This document shows positions 25,117 through 32,549 of a DNA stretch of 36,928 nucleotides, piece after piece; position 1 is the first letter of the stretch, and every line of letters begins with the position of its first letter. The stretch covers positions 1 through 36,928 of the forward strand of contig JACQVB010000173.1 of assembly GCA_016209985.1 (NCBI GenBank), read 5' to 3'. Below the pieces are notes generated by a model. It made no database searches and was not told where the DNA came from. It worked only from the letters and a program-made list of their open reading frames with translations. Position numbers and translations under genes: made by a program. The DNA is from Gemmatimonadota bacterium. GTDB taxonomy: Bacteria > Gemmatimonadota > Gemmatimonadetes > Gemmatimonadales > GWC2-71-9.

Positions 25117-25884
25117 TCATTTTCTTCCGATACTACGCAGTCGACCGCGTGCCTCGGCATTGGAAGTGTCGCGCGCGAGAGCTTGGAGAAACGCGGTGGC
25201 CGCCGAGGAGGTGTCGCCCCGCATGAGCTGGATGTTGCCCCGGAAAACCGACAAGGCAGACGACGTTGGGAAAAGGCTCTCGTTGAAATTCAATATGGCA
25301 GTGCCGTCATCGAACCGGCCGGCGCGCGCCAGCCGAAACGCCGCGGTATTGAGCGAGCTTTCCCCGAAATCGTAGGCATCGTGGCCGTAGTAACGCTCGC
25401 GCAGCGTGCGGTAGGCTCGCAGCGCGGAGTCGGCGCCTGCGGCGGTGGCCGCCTCGATCATCACCGCGAACAAGGGCATCGGCCGGCTGATCCCACGGTG
25501 GCAGGTGCGGCAGGTGACCGGGACGGCGGCCCCGCTGAGTCCGGGCAAGGTGTCCAAACGCCGGTTGATGTCGTTCATCATGCGGAGCATCTGGCGAGCG
25601 ACCAGCTTGTTCCGCTTCTGGTCTTTGGCAAAATCGAACTGCTCGAGTGGCAAACCCTCCTCCCCCACATGGCAGAACTGGCACCGGACGCCCAGATCCA
25701 AGGCGAAGTTGCGCATCATCCCTACCACCTCCATGACCGGCGTGGAGCGCGGGATGACCTGCGTGTTCAGCAACGAGTCCGGAGGAAAGCGGCCCGGTGC
25801 CTGAGCCACCAGGGGCGCGACGGTGGAGAGCAGCGCGAATCCGATCGCGATCAACCGCATCATTACCGAGGTGGTCTTCAGCAC
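25117..25884 (-). CDS. Secreted dihaem c-type cytochrome with TPR-like tail
   Basis: Start at a GTG (25884) with GGAGG 6 nt upstream; 255 residues, signal peptide ending near VAPLVAQA (about 28). Two haem sites are visible: CQFCH (Cys68, Cys71, His72) and CRTCH (Cys125, Cys128, His129). The segment between (VVGMMRNFALDLGVRCQFCH, then FAKDQKRNKLVARQMLRMMN) matches the photosynthetic reaction-centre cytochrome-like c family often found in non-phototrophs. The C-terminal half contains helical TPR-like repeats (LNTAAFRLARAGRFDDGTAI, AATAFLQALARDTSNAEARG). Likely a periplasmic electron carrier or a protein-interaction partner of an oxidoreductase. Convergent with the two-domain NTF2 gene. Confidence 0.87.
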   Translation of the reverse strand: MLKTTSVMMRLIAIGFALLSTVAPLVAQAPGRFPPDSLLNTQVIPRSTPVMEVVGMMRNFALDLGVRCQFCHVGEEGLPLEQFDFAKDQKRNKLVARQMLRMMNDINRRLDTLPGLSGAAVPVTCRTCHRGISRPMPLFAVMIEAATAAGADSALRAYRTLRERYYGHDAYDFGESSLNTAAFRLARAGRFDDGTAILNFNESLFPTSSALSVFRGNIQLMRGDTSSAATAFLQALARDTSNAEARGRLRSIGRK

Positions 25885-26154
25885 GACGTACCTCCCGACA
25901 ACGGTGGTTGGAGGAGTTCCCGTCTCAGCCCAATTCCCGGCAGGCTATGCACAATCGTCGCATCGTTGCCGGGTCGGGCAACCGGGCTGCGACGAAGTGC
26001 GACCGGTGTCGCCAGAATGGCCGTTTCCCGCGTCAGGATCGCGAGTCATCGTTCCCTTCCGGTGATTCGTCTTGCCAAAGGCGGTTTTCGCCGCGCCCTC
26101 GTTGTTCACCCCATCGGGATCACCCATCATGCTGCACCTTCAAGAGGCAGTCGC

Positions 26155-26718
26155 ATGCGCACCATCCACATCGTCATTGTGCTGCTGCTGTTCGCCGCGG
26201 TATGCAGTGCGCAGGCTCCCGGTGCCGCAGCCGGCACGCCACCACCCGCGCCCTGCCCGTCCGCGGAGGCGCGGCAATTCGATTTCTGGTCCGGTGAATG
26301 GACTCTTGCCGGGAAAATGCGGGTGCAACCGGGTGAAGAACGATGGACCGTCACCGAAGCCACCAATTCCATTCACCCGATCCTGGGTGCATGCGTGATG
26401 CTGGAGAACTTTCGGGATGCGACACCCGGTGGTTTGACCGGGATGAGTGTATCCAGTTGGAGCCCGCGTACCCGGCAGTGGCAGCAAACGTGGGTCGATA
26501 ATCAGGGCAGCTACATCTCGCTCGCTGGCGAGTTTCGGGACGGGCGAATGACTCTACAGACCACGCCGCGGCGTCTTCCCGACGGCTCCACCGGGATCAA
26601 CCGAATGGTGTTTCACCATATCGCCGCGGATAGCCTGATCTGGGATTGGGAGCTCTCGCACGACGGGGGCCGCACTTGGGAGTTGCTGTGGGGAATCACC
26701 TATCGCCGGAGGCCCTAG
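26155..26718 (+). CDS. Secreted DUF1579-like beta-barrel protein
   Basis: The ATG at 26155 with AGAGG 7 nt upstream gives 187 residues with a signal peptide (MRTIHIVIVLLLFAAVCSAQ). The mature part starts with EARQFDFWSGEWTLAGKMRV, the FDFW-GEW pattern seen in DUF1579 and related lipocalin/calycin-like proteins. It ends in SLIWDWELSHDGGRTWELLW, a typical strand of that family. Only one Cys pair is seen (CPS and GACVM). Role unknown, possibly binding a small hydrophobic ligand. It lies 19 bp before the second LytS kinase gene and may be in its operon. Confidence 0.78.
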   Translation: MRTIHIVIVLLLFAAVCSAQAPGAAAGTPPPAPCPSAEARQFDFWSGEWTLAGKMRVQPGEERWTVTEATNSIHPILGACVMLENFRDATPGGLTGMSVSSWSPRTRQWQQTWVDNQGSYISLAGEFRDGRMTLQTTPRRLPDGSTGINRMVFHHIAADSLIWDWELSHDGGRTWELLWGITYRRRP

Positions 26719-26737
26719 CAGATCAATTTCCCTCCCG

Positions 26738-27880
26738 ATGAGTCAATCGAGCTCGCCAACCCACCCGCTCCCGGAACGCCGGCCCATCCGTTGGGGGCTC
26801 GTCATCGGCATCTGGACGGTGTACGGGCTGATCAACTCGGCACAGCAGCACCTCTCCTTCCTGTTCTCCCGGCCGGGCGCAGCGTATCCCTGGTGGCAGT
26901 CGCTCGTCCTGCAAATGCCGCAGGCGTATGTGTGGGCGCTTTTCACGCCGGCCATCCTCTGGCTGGCGCGGCGCTTTCCCTTCGAGCGAGATCGGTGGAT
27001 CCGGAGCGCGTTGGTCCACGTCACGGTCTGTGTCACCTTCGTTTTTTGTCTCGACCTGGGTTACACCTGGCATGCTGCCAACGTCATCCCGCCGCCGCCC
27101 ACCGCTCCGCCGCTGCTGACCCGCGGGCTGCGAACCTTCGCGATCTGGGTGATCTCGGACAGTCTGCTCTACTGGATCGTGCTGAGCGTCGGCCATGCGG
27201 TGGAGCATTACCGTCGCTTCCGCGAACGGGAGTTGATGGCTTCCCAACTGGAGACCCAGCTGGTGCAGGCGGAGCTCCAGGCCCTGAAGATGCAGCTGCA
27301 GCCGCATTTCCTGTTCAACGCGCTGCATACCATCGGCTCGCTGATACGGACTGGCGACCGGGCGAACGCGGTGCGGGTGACCGCGGGGCTGGGGGATCTG
27401 CTGCGCCGCATGCTGGAGAGCGCCACGCGCCAGGAAGTTCCGTTGCGCCAGGAGATCGAGTTCGTCCGCAGCTATCTGGAAATCGAGCAGATCCGCTTCC
27501 AGGACCGCCTCAGGGTGGTGATCGAGGCCGACGAGTCCGCCCTGGGCGCGATGGTCCCCTACCTGATTCTGCAGCCGCTGGTCGAGAACGCCATCCGTCA
27601 CGGTATCGCCCCGCATCGATCTGCCGGGTTGGTCGCCGTGGAGGCCCGGCGCGTGAACGGCAGGCTCCGGTTGGTGGTGCGGGACGACGGTCCCGGCGTG
27701 GGCCAGGGGCTCACCGCGCGCCCCGGAGTCGGACTCTCCAATACCCGCGCTCGTCTGGTGCGCCTCTACGGCGACGACTTCGACCTGGTGGTACACAACC
27801 GGGTCGAGGGCGGGTTGGAGGCCCGCGTGGATCTTCCGTTCCGGCCGGCGAGCAGCATCGGCGACGACCAGGCGGGATGA
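26738..27880 (+). CDS. LytS-type membrane sensor histidine kinase (pair 2)
   Basis: A 380-residue kinase with four predicted N-terminal membrane helices (about 18-160), including WGLVIGIWTVYGLINSAQQH. The His_kinase motif is QLQPHFLFNALHTIGSLIRT with phospho-acceptor His190. ATPase motifs: LQPLVENAIRHGI and DDGPGVGQG...GVGLSNTRARL. It is clearly a paralogue of pair 1 (same layout, same motif order) but differs in the membrane part, so the two probably sense different signals. It overlaps the regulator gene by four bases (ATGA). Confidence 0.93.
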   Translation: MSQSSSPTHPLPERRPIRWGLVIGIWTVYGLINSAQQHLSFLFSRPGAAYPWWQSLVLQMPQAYVWALFTPAILWLARRFPFERDRWIRSALVHVTVCVTFVFCLDLGYTWHAANVIPPPPTAPPLLTRGLRTFAIWVISDSLLYWIVLSVGHAVEHYRRFRERELMASQLETQLVQAELQALKMQLQPHFLFNALHTIGSLIRTGDRANAVRVTAGLGDLLRRMLESATRQEVPLRQEIEFVRSYLEIEQIRFQDRLRVVIEADESALGAMVPYLILQPLVENAIRHGIAPHRSAGLVAVEARRVNGRLRLVVRDDGPGVGQGLTARPGVGLSNTRARLVRLYGDDFDLVVHNRVEGGLEARVDLPFRPASSIGDDQAG

Positions 27881-28674
27881 TGGTGGGCCCGATTCGCACC
27901 CTGATCGTCGATGACGAGCCCGCTGCGCGAGCCGCCCTCCGCACTTTGCTCAATGACGATCCCGAGATCCAGGTGGTGGGCGAGGCTGCCGACGGTCGCG
28001 CGGCTGTCGAGACCATCGAGCACCACGAGCCCGACCTGGTGTTCCTCGACATCCAGATGCCGGAAATGGACGGGTTTGCGGTGCTGGCCTCCCTGGAGGT
28101 CGCGCGCATTCCGGTCATCGTCTTCGTGACGGCATACGATCAGTACGCGCTGCAGGCCTTCGAGGTCCATGCCATCGACTACCTGCTCAAGCCCTACAGC
28201 GACGATCGCTTTCGCGAAGCCCTGGCGCACGCCAAGAACCAGGTGGGGGATGGCAAGGCCGGGGCGGTCGGCAGGCAAATTCAGGCATTGCTCGAAGGGC
28301 TGGGGCAGGGGAGTAGACCGCCTGCCGCTCCGGACCGCTATCTCAGACGGCTGACCGTCAAGTCCGGCGGCCGCGTCACCATCCTGCCCGTGAAGGACGT
28401 CGATTGGGTCGAAGCGGAGGGAGATTACGTGCGCATTCACGTGGGCCGGCAATGGCACCTGCTGCGGGAAACGATGAAACAGATCGAAGCCCAGCTCGAT
28501 CCCGGCCGTTTTGTGCGGATTCACCGCTCCACTATCGTCAACGTAGACCGGATCAAGGAACTGCAGCCCTTCTTTCGTGGCGAGTACGTCGTGATTCTGC
28601 AGGACGGAACCAGCCTCAAGCTCTCGCGGGGATACAAGTCGCGATTGGAAACGATCCTCGGTCGAGGATTCTGA
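27877..28674 (+). CDS. LytTR-family response regulator (pair 2)
   Basis: A regulator of 265 residues from the ATG at 27877, or 264 from the adjoining ATG at 27880; both overlap the kinase stop. Receiver domain: LIVDDEPAARAALRTLLNDD, phospho-acceptor Asp58 in VFLDIQMPEMDGFAV, VFVTAYDQYALQAFEVHAID, and Lys in YLLKPYSDDRF. LytTR domain (about 155-264): VKDVDWVEAEGDYVRIHVGR, FVRIHRSTIVNVDRIKELQP and LKLSRGYKSRLE. The next gene (74 bp downstream) has a pair of GTCGCAA repeats 21 bp apart in its leader, a good candidate target. Confidence 0.94.
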   Translation: MMVGPIRTLIVDDEPAARAALRTLLNDDPEIQVVGEAADGRAAVETIEHHEPDLVFLDIQMPEMDGFAVLASLEVARIPVIVFVTAYDQYALQAFEVHAIDYLLKPYSDDRFREALAHAKNQVGDGKAGAVGRQIQALLEGLGQGSRPPAAPDRYLRRLTVKSGGRVTILPVKDVDWVEAEGDYVRIHVGRQWHLLRETMKQIEAQLDPGRFVRIHRSTIVNVDRIKELQPFFRGEYVVILQDGTSLKLSRGYKSRLETILGRGF

Positions 28675-28681
28675 GCCCTTT

Positions 28682-28709
28682 GTCGCAACTCCCCGCCGCC
28701 TCGTCGCAA
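28682..28709 (+). promoter_or_regulatory. Candidate LytTR direct-repeat operator
   Basis: GTCGCAA occurs at 28682-28688 and again at 28703-28709, exactly 21 bp apart (two helix turns) and on the same strand. LytTR regulators generally bind two short direct repeats spaced by about two turns. The site is 8 bp after a LytTR regulator gene and 40 bp before the propeller gene. The match to any published LytTR consensus is only partial. Confidence 0.4.
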
Positions 28710-28748
28710 AAGCGTTTGCTCGTGCCCGCCGGCAGCATAGCCTGCCGC

Positions 28749-30614
28749 ATGTCGAAGGACCTCGCCCGCCTCATGCCTCGTTACCTCCCGGCGTTTCTTG
28801 TGACCGCCACGCTCACTACCGGCCCGTGTCGCCTTGCCTTGGCGCAGTCCATGTTCCGGGGCGACACGGTGCATTCGGGGGTCTATGACGGGTCCGGCAA
28901 TGGCGAATTCGGCGGACTGCGTTGGCGGGTGCAGACACTGGGCCCGGTTCGCTCCTCTCCCACGGTGGCCGGCGGCGTCGTGTACGTCGGGAGCAGCGAC
29001 GGCATGGTCTACGCGTTGGATGCGGCGACCGGGCGGACGCGGTGGGAGACTGCCGCCGGTGGGGCGGTGACCTCGTCGCCGGCTGTTGCGGGCGGGCTGG
29101 TGATCGCCGGCACACGGGCGGGCGACTGGTTGGCGCTCGATCAGCGTACCGGAGTGGCGCGATGGCGACTCCGGTCCGGCCCTGAGGTCCCCTTTCCCTG
29201 GGGGCACGAAAGCGGCGATCGCTACACCGCTTCGCCCACCGTGGCGGGCCAGGCCGTTCTGTTGGGCGGCGGCGACGGCGTGTTGCGAAGCGTGGAGCTG
29301 TCCACCGGGCGGGTTACCTGGGAAGCGCGCACGGCGGGACGGATCCGCTCTTCCCCAGCCGTAGGGAATGGTCTGGTGGTCGTGGGTGACGCGGATGGTG
29401 TCGTGTATGGGTTCGACCTCGCGACGGGCAAGCTCCGTTGGAAGTACGAGACCGAAGGGCACACGCTCGTCTCGGCCCGCTTCGGATACGACCGGCGCAG
29501 CATACAGTCGTCACCTGCGATCATGGATGGCCGGGTATTCGTGGGGGCACGAGACGGCTACTTGTACGCGCTCGATCTCGCCACCGGCCAGCTCCGCTGG
29601 CGGTTCAATCACGAGATCTCCTGGGTCAACACTTCGCCCGCCGTCGAGGCGGGACGAGTGTACGCGGCCAGCTCCGATGGGCAGTTCGCCCAGGCGGTGG
29701 ACGCAGCGAACGGAAAAGAGCTTTGGCGAACCAAGACCGGTCTCGTCTGGGCTTCTCCCGCCATCAGTGGAGCAACCGTGTTTTTCGGGGACGCGACCGG
29801 GCGGCTCTTCGCTCTGGACAAGAACAGCGGGGCGGTGCGTTGGAGCTACCGTGCGGGGGGTGCGATTTTCAGCTCTCCCACGATCGCCGGCGGGATCTTG
29901 TACGTGGGATCCGATGACGGTTCGATCTACGCCATCGACGTCTCGGCGCCACGGGCTCTGCGACGCGCGGTGTACTGGGACTCGGCATTTGTGCGGGCCA
30001 CCACCATACCGGGACATGTGGCGATCCGCGACTGGTTCCGCGAGCGTGATTATGAGATTCTGGACGCCACCGGGCTCGCGCGATTCATGAGTGAGCGTAT
30101 CCGGGATCGCGCTCCTTCGACCGTCGTCTTCGCCAGCGATCACGCCCCACCAACCGTGGCGCCGGTTGCCGCAGATACGGTCCTCTTGCGCCGGTATCTG
30201 ACCTTCGGCGGAACGATCGTATGTCCCGGAATCCCTCCGTTGCTCTGGTCCCGGGACCCGGCCACCGGCGATCGCGATCTCTCCAACGTGAACCGTCGTG
30301 CTCCCGCCGTGCTGCTGGGCGTCACCTTCGAGCGGGGAAATTTCGACCCCAACGGCACCAGCCTGGTCTCCGACGCGGGACGCCGGCTGGGCATGGTGCC
30401 GGGATGGCTGAGCGCGTGGGCAGCGGATCCCGAAAGTGTCAGCGAAGTACTCTCGACCGATGAGATGGGCCTGGCGTCAGCCTGGATCCGGCGCTTGGGC
30501 CAGGGGTCGACCGGGGCGTTCATCGGGATTCCGGCGATCGCCACGGGACCGGGCGCCGTCGGCAACCTGCTGGTGTTGCAGACCGCGGCCGAGGCAAGGG
30601 AGGACGCCAGATGA
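28749..30614 (+). CDS. Secreted PQQ-type beta-propeller protein with extra C-terminal domain
   Basis: Start at the ATG at 28749 (621 residues); the ATG at 28773 is also possible. A signal peptide (YLPAFLVTATLTTGPCRLAL) is followed by at least seven PQQ/BamB-like repeats to about residue 400. Clear copies are VVYVGSSDGMVYALDAATGR, VFVGARDGYLYALDLATGQL and ILYVGSDDGSIYAIDVSAPR. No dehydrogenase active site is seen, so this is a scaffold or BamB-like propeller rather than a PQQ enzyme. Residues of about 400-621 form a separate alpha/beta domain (FRERDYEILDATGLARFMSE, LRRYLTFGGTIVCPGIPPLL) reminiscent of a class I glutamine-amidotransferase-like or ThuA fold; this is tentative. Its stop overlaps the start of an XRE-type gene. 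Confidence 0.85.
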   Translation: MSKDLARLMPRYLPAFLVTATLTTGPCRLALAQSMFRGDTVHSGVYDGSGNGEFGGLRWRVQTLGPVRSSPTVAGGVVYVGSSDGMVYALDAATGRTRWETAAGGAVTSSPAVAGGLVIAGTRAGDWLALDQRTGVARWRLRSGPEVPFPWGHESGDRYTASPTVAGQAVLLGGGDGVLRSVELSTGRVTWEARTAGRIRSSPAVGNGLVVVGDADGVVYGFDLATGKLRWKYETEGHTLVSARFGYDRRSIQSSPAIMDGRVFVGARDGYLYALDLATGQLRWRFNHEISWVNTSPAVEAGRVYAASSDGQFAQAVDAANGKELWRTKTGLVWASPAISGATVFFGDATGRLFALDKNSGAVRWSYRAGGAIFSSPTIAGGILYVGSDDGSIYAIDVSAPRALRRAVYWDSAFVRATTIPGHVAIRDWFRERDYEILDATGLARFMSERIRDRAPSTVVFASDHAPPTVAPVAADTVLLRRYLTFGGTIVCPGIPPLLWSRDPATGDRDLSNVNRRAPAVLLGVTFERGNFDPNGTSLVSDAGRRLGMVPGWLSAWAADPESVSEVLSTDEMGLASAWIRRLGQGSTGAFIGIPAIATGPGAVGNLLVLQTAAEAREDAR

Positions 30615-30870
30615 TGCGAGATGCCACGACGATCGAGAGTCACCACCTGTATCGGGTGGTGGGAACCCGCATCCGGGAGCTGAGGCAAGAGAGGGGCTGG
30701 TCGCAACTAGAGCTGTCCATCTTCACCGGCCTGACGCAGTGTACCATCAGTCTCCTGGAAAGCGGACGCCAGAAACGGGTGCGATGGGCGACGCTGGAGA
30801 AGCTGGCCGGCGGGTTAGCGCATCATCGGACCGCCGGGCTCCACCATCTGCCGCTGCCTTCGGACCCTAG
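30611..30870 (+). pseudogene. XRE-family HTH gene, probably frameshifted
   Basis: The ATG at 30611 overlaps the stop of the propeller gene. Residues of about 13-65 are an XRE helix-turn-helix (VGTRIRELRQERGWSQLELS, then GLTQCTISLLESG and TLEKLAGGL). After LAGGL the frame loses coding character and would run on to 31135 across the opposite strand's genes. A one-base change in the GCGGG run near 30810 would instead give LAGG-VSASSD and end at a TAG at 30868-30870, exactly back to back with the stop of the convergent gene. Either an inactivating frameshift or a base-call error would explain it. The HTH itself looks intact. Confidence 0.6.
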
Positions 30871-31187
30871 CGATGCGGGTCCACTCGGCGGGGCTCCGGC
30901 TCCCGAGCCAGCAGCCGTTCGACGAAGTCCACGCGCTCCTGCGCCTCGTTCAGCTCCTGCCGCAGCGCGCTCACCTCGACTTCGAGCGCTTCGAGCCCAG
31001 CCTGGAGCTCGCTCCCCCCGCGGTTCTGCCGGAGGCGTTGGGCCCATACCGCGAACGCCACAGCGAGGGCCGCGTGAATCGTGGCATGCCACGGCTCGGC
31101 TGGTTGGGCCGCGAACCAGACCGCGCCAACGTTGATGACACTCAGCACGACGGAGATCGGGTACCAAATCGCCGGCTTGAAGGTCAT
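30867..31187 (-). CDS. Small membrane/coiled-coil protein A
   Basis: A 106-residue protein starting at an ATG (31187) that overlaps the upstream gene's TGA as ATGA, so translation is coupled. Two membrane helices (WYPISVVLSVINVGAVWFAA and ATIHAALAVAFAVWAQRL) are followed by a coiled coil (about 63-100) ending in EAQERVDFVERLLAREPEPR. The end of the coil, Q-ER-DF-ERLLA, is shared with the upstream gene, so the two are partners or paralogues. The layout recalls PspB-like small membrane proteins, but I do not claim homology. It may be a cassette gene, see the attC-like site at 31537. Confidence 0.75.
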   Translation of the reverse strand: MTFKPAIWYPISVVLSVINVGAVWFAAQPAEPWHATIHAALAVAFAVWAQRLRQNRGGSELQAGLEALEVEVSALRQELNEAQERVDFVERLLAREPEPRRVDPHR

Positions 31188-31477
31188 GGTGAACACTTTT
31201 CCCCAGGGCCCAACGCTGAGCGATCTCGGCCTTGGGCCAATAGTCGCTCGGCAAAGTCGAGGCGCTCCTGAAGCTCTGCGAGCTGAGTTGACTGACTGGC
31301 CAAGCTGGTCTGGACGTCTTCCAGCGCGGCGGCCTGCTGCGCCAATCGCTCCCTGAGCTGGTCCAGCTCGGATCGCGAGGCTCCGCGCCCGGCTATTGCC
31401 CCGGCTATTGCTTTCGCAACCAGTACTGCCGTGGTGGCGGCGATCGCGAGAGCTAGCAGGAAGACAGGCTCACTCAT
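31184..31477 (-). CDS. Small membrane/coiled-coil protein B
   Basis: A 97-residue protein from the ATG at 31477. It has one N-terminal membrane helix (MSEPVFLLALAIAATTAVLV) and then a long coiled coil with heptads of Leu/Ala/Gln (SELDQLRERLAQQAAALEDV, LASQSTQLAELQERLDFAER). It ends in LLAQGRDRSALGPGEKCSP. The QERLDFAERLLAQ block is near-identical to one in the downstream gene, with which it overlaps by 4 bp. The two probably form a hetero-oligomer at the membrane. The gene begins 60 bp from an attC-like core (GTTAGGC on its strand), as a gene cassette would. Confidence 0.75.
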   Translation of the reverse strand: MSEPVFLLALAIAATTAVLVAKAIAGAIAGRGASRSELDQLRERLAQQAAALEDVQTSLASQSTQLAELQERLDFAERLLAQGRDRSALGPGEKCSP

Positions 31478-31536
31478 GGTCGGCGATGTCTCCAGAGTCG
31501 CAGGACATTCGTCTCTCGGCTCACCGCAGCGAGGCG

Positions 31537-31596
31537 GCCTAACGACCCGCGCTTCACCCGCGGGCGACTCGCTGGCGGGCAGCGCGATGTTCAAAC
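31537..31596 (-). other. Degenerate attC-like recombination site
   Basis: GCCTAAC at 31537-31543 fits the RYYYAAC core. The inner part folds as GCGCT/AGCGC, CCCGC/GCGGG and GCGA/TCGC stems with unpaired bases between, like an attC. The far core reads GTTCAAA (31589-31595) instead of GTTRRRY, so this end is mutated. Its order of blocks matches the better site at 32797. I assign it to the minus strand because the genes to its left read that way. Confidence 0.55.
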
Positions 31597-31693
31597 GTGC
31601 AGTGATGCACGCGGGCGCGCAAATGAACCGGTTCCTTCCGCAGCGTACGGCGCCCGCCGGGTGCCAGCGCTGGGTAGACTGGCCCTTCTTCTA

Positions 31694-31711
31694 GTAGCAC
31701 GATTGTGCTAC
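31694..31711. promoter_or_regulatory. Palindromic operator of the AbrB-Doc module
   Basis: GTAGCAC-GATT-GTGCTAC is a perfect 7-bp inverted repeat centred about 45 bp upstream of the antitoxin start. TACATT at its right edge could be a -10 element. Type II antitoxins usually repress their own promoter through such palindromes, and AbrB-fold dimers bind inverted sites, so autoregulation is likely. Confidence 0.65.
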
Positions 31712-31746
31712 ATTGCAGGGTACCAAGACCTAACCGAGAGGCAGCG

Positions 31747-31974
31747 ATGGTTCGTGAAGTGAAGCTCCGCCAGGCCGGGGGGTCCGTGGGGGCAACCCTC
31801 CCCAAAGACATGGCGGATCGCCTCAACCTCAGCGTCGGCGACCGGGTGCTCGCGGTAGAGACGGAGCACGGGATCTTGCTCAGTCCATACGATCCGGTGG
31901 TCGAGAAGGCCCTCGTCATTGCGGCGAGGACCGCCAAGAAGTACCGCAACGCCCTCAGGCAGCTAGCTAAGTAG
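31747..31974 (+). CDS. AbrB/MazE-fold antitoxin
   Basis: A 75-residue protein from the ATG at 31747. Residues of about 3-47 are an AbrB/SpoVT swapped-hairpin DNA-binding domain: VREVKLRQAGGSVGATLPKD, MADRLNLSVGDRVLAVETE, GILLSPYD. The C-terminal helix (VVEKALVIAARTAKKYRNAL) would bind and neutralise the toxin. It is followed after 3 bp by a Doc-type toxin gene. The classical partner of Doc is Phd, which has a different fold, so this is a hybrid module; such AbrB-Doc pairs are known in databases. A palindromic site lies just upstream. Confidence 0.88.
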   Translation: MVREVKLRQAGGSVGATLPKDMADRLNLSVGDRVLAVETEHGILLSPYDPVVEKALVIAARTAKKYRNALRQLAK

Positions 31975-31977
31975 CGG

Positions 31978-32385
31978 GTGCGCGAGCCGCGATGGCTCGA
32001 GCGCCTCGTCGTGGATGCCGTGCATTGGGATCAGATCCGAGAGCACGGTGGGCTGGCTGGGGTGCGGGATGAGACGGCGCTCGAGTCTGCCCTGGCCCGC
32101 CCCCGTCACAAGTGGCACTACCAGGAAACAATCGAGCTAACGACACTCGCGGCCGCCTACGGGTTCGGCTTGTGTCGTAACCATCCGTATCGCGACGGCA
32201 ACAAGCGGGTGGCCTTCGTCGTGATGGTGGTCTTCCTGGAACTCAACGGCCTGTCCTTGAGGGCAGAGGAGGCCGAAGTTGTGACGGTGATGCTCTCCTT
32301 GGCTGACGGTAGGTTATCGGAGAAAGAACTCGGCACCTGGCTTCAGGAGGACGTGACGAAAGCCAAAGGTCGTGGGGCAGTCTAA
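31978..32385 (+). CDS. doc: Doc-type (Fic-fold) toxin
   Basis: A 135-residue Fic-fold protein starting with GTG at 31978, 3 bp after the antitoxin stop. The active-site loop is HPYRDGNKR (His69 to Arg77). The Lys in GNK in place of the Gly of GNG is the Doc mark: Doc phosphorylates EF-Tu rather than adding AMP. Other Doc blocks: LERLVVDAVHWDQIREHGGL, VRDETALESALARPRHKWHY and ELTTLAAAYGFGLCRNHPYR. The length is normal for Doc and all key residues are present, so the toxin should be active. A MITE-like element begins 3 bp after its stop codon. Confidence 0.92.
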   Translation: MREPRWLERLVVDAVHWDQIREHGGLAGVRDETALESALARPRHKWHYQETIELTTLAAAYGFGLCRNHPYRDGNKRVAFVVMVVFLELNGLSLRAEEAEVVTVMLSLADGRLSEKELGTWLQEDVTKAKGRGAV

Positions 32386-32388
32386 GCG

Positions 32389-32529
32389 GAGCCTGTGTGA
32401 AAACCCCCGTCGTTTTGTCGCCTCCAAGAATTCCGATGCTCACGTTTCGCTCAGGACTGACGATCTCGCCCCGGGGAGAGGTCGGAGGCCCCCCTCTGTG
32501 TCCACATTCGGGGGTTTTCACACAGGCTC
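32389..32529. mobile_element. MITE-like element with 21-bp perfect terminal inverted repeats
   Basis: The 21-bp arms at 32389-32409 and 32509-32529 are perfect inverted repeats (inner ends AAAACCCCCG and CGGGGGTTTT). The flanks show a 4-bp direct repeat AGCG (32385-32388 and 32530-32533), as expected for a target-site duplication. The 141-bp body has no gene. It looks like a non-autonomous element mobilised by an IS transposase of unknown family. It could also act as the terminator of the doc operon. Confidence 0.75.
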
Positions 32530-32549
32530 AGCGCGTGTTAGGCCGCGGT

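Noticed and set aside
32380-32543. Reading the MITE plus its flanks as one very long attC
   Set aside because: The 21-bp arms pair perfectly without the extra unpaired bases attC needs, and the AGCG flanks are direct, not inverted, repeats. I keep only the right-hand core as a possible attC remnant.
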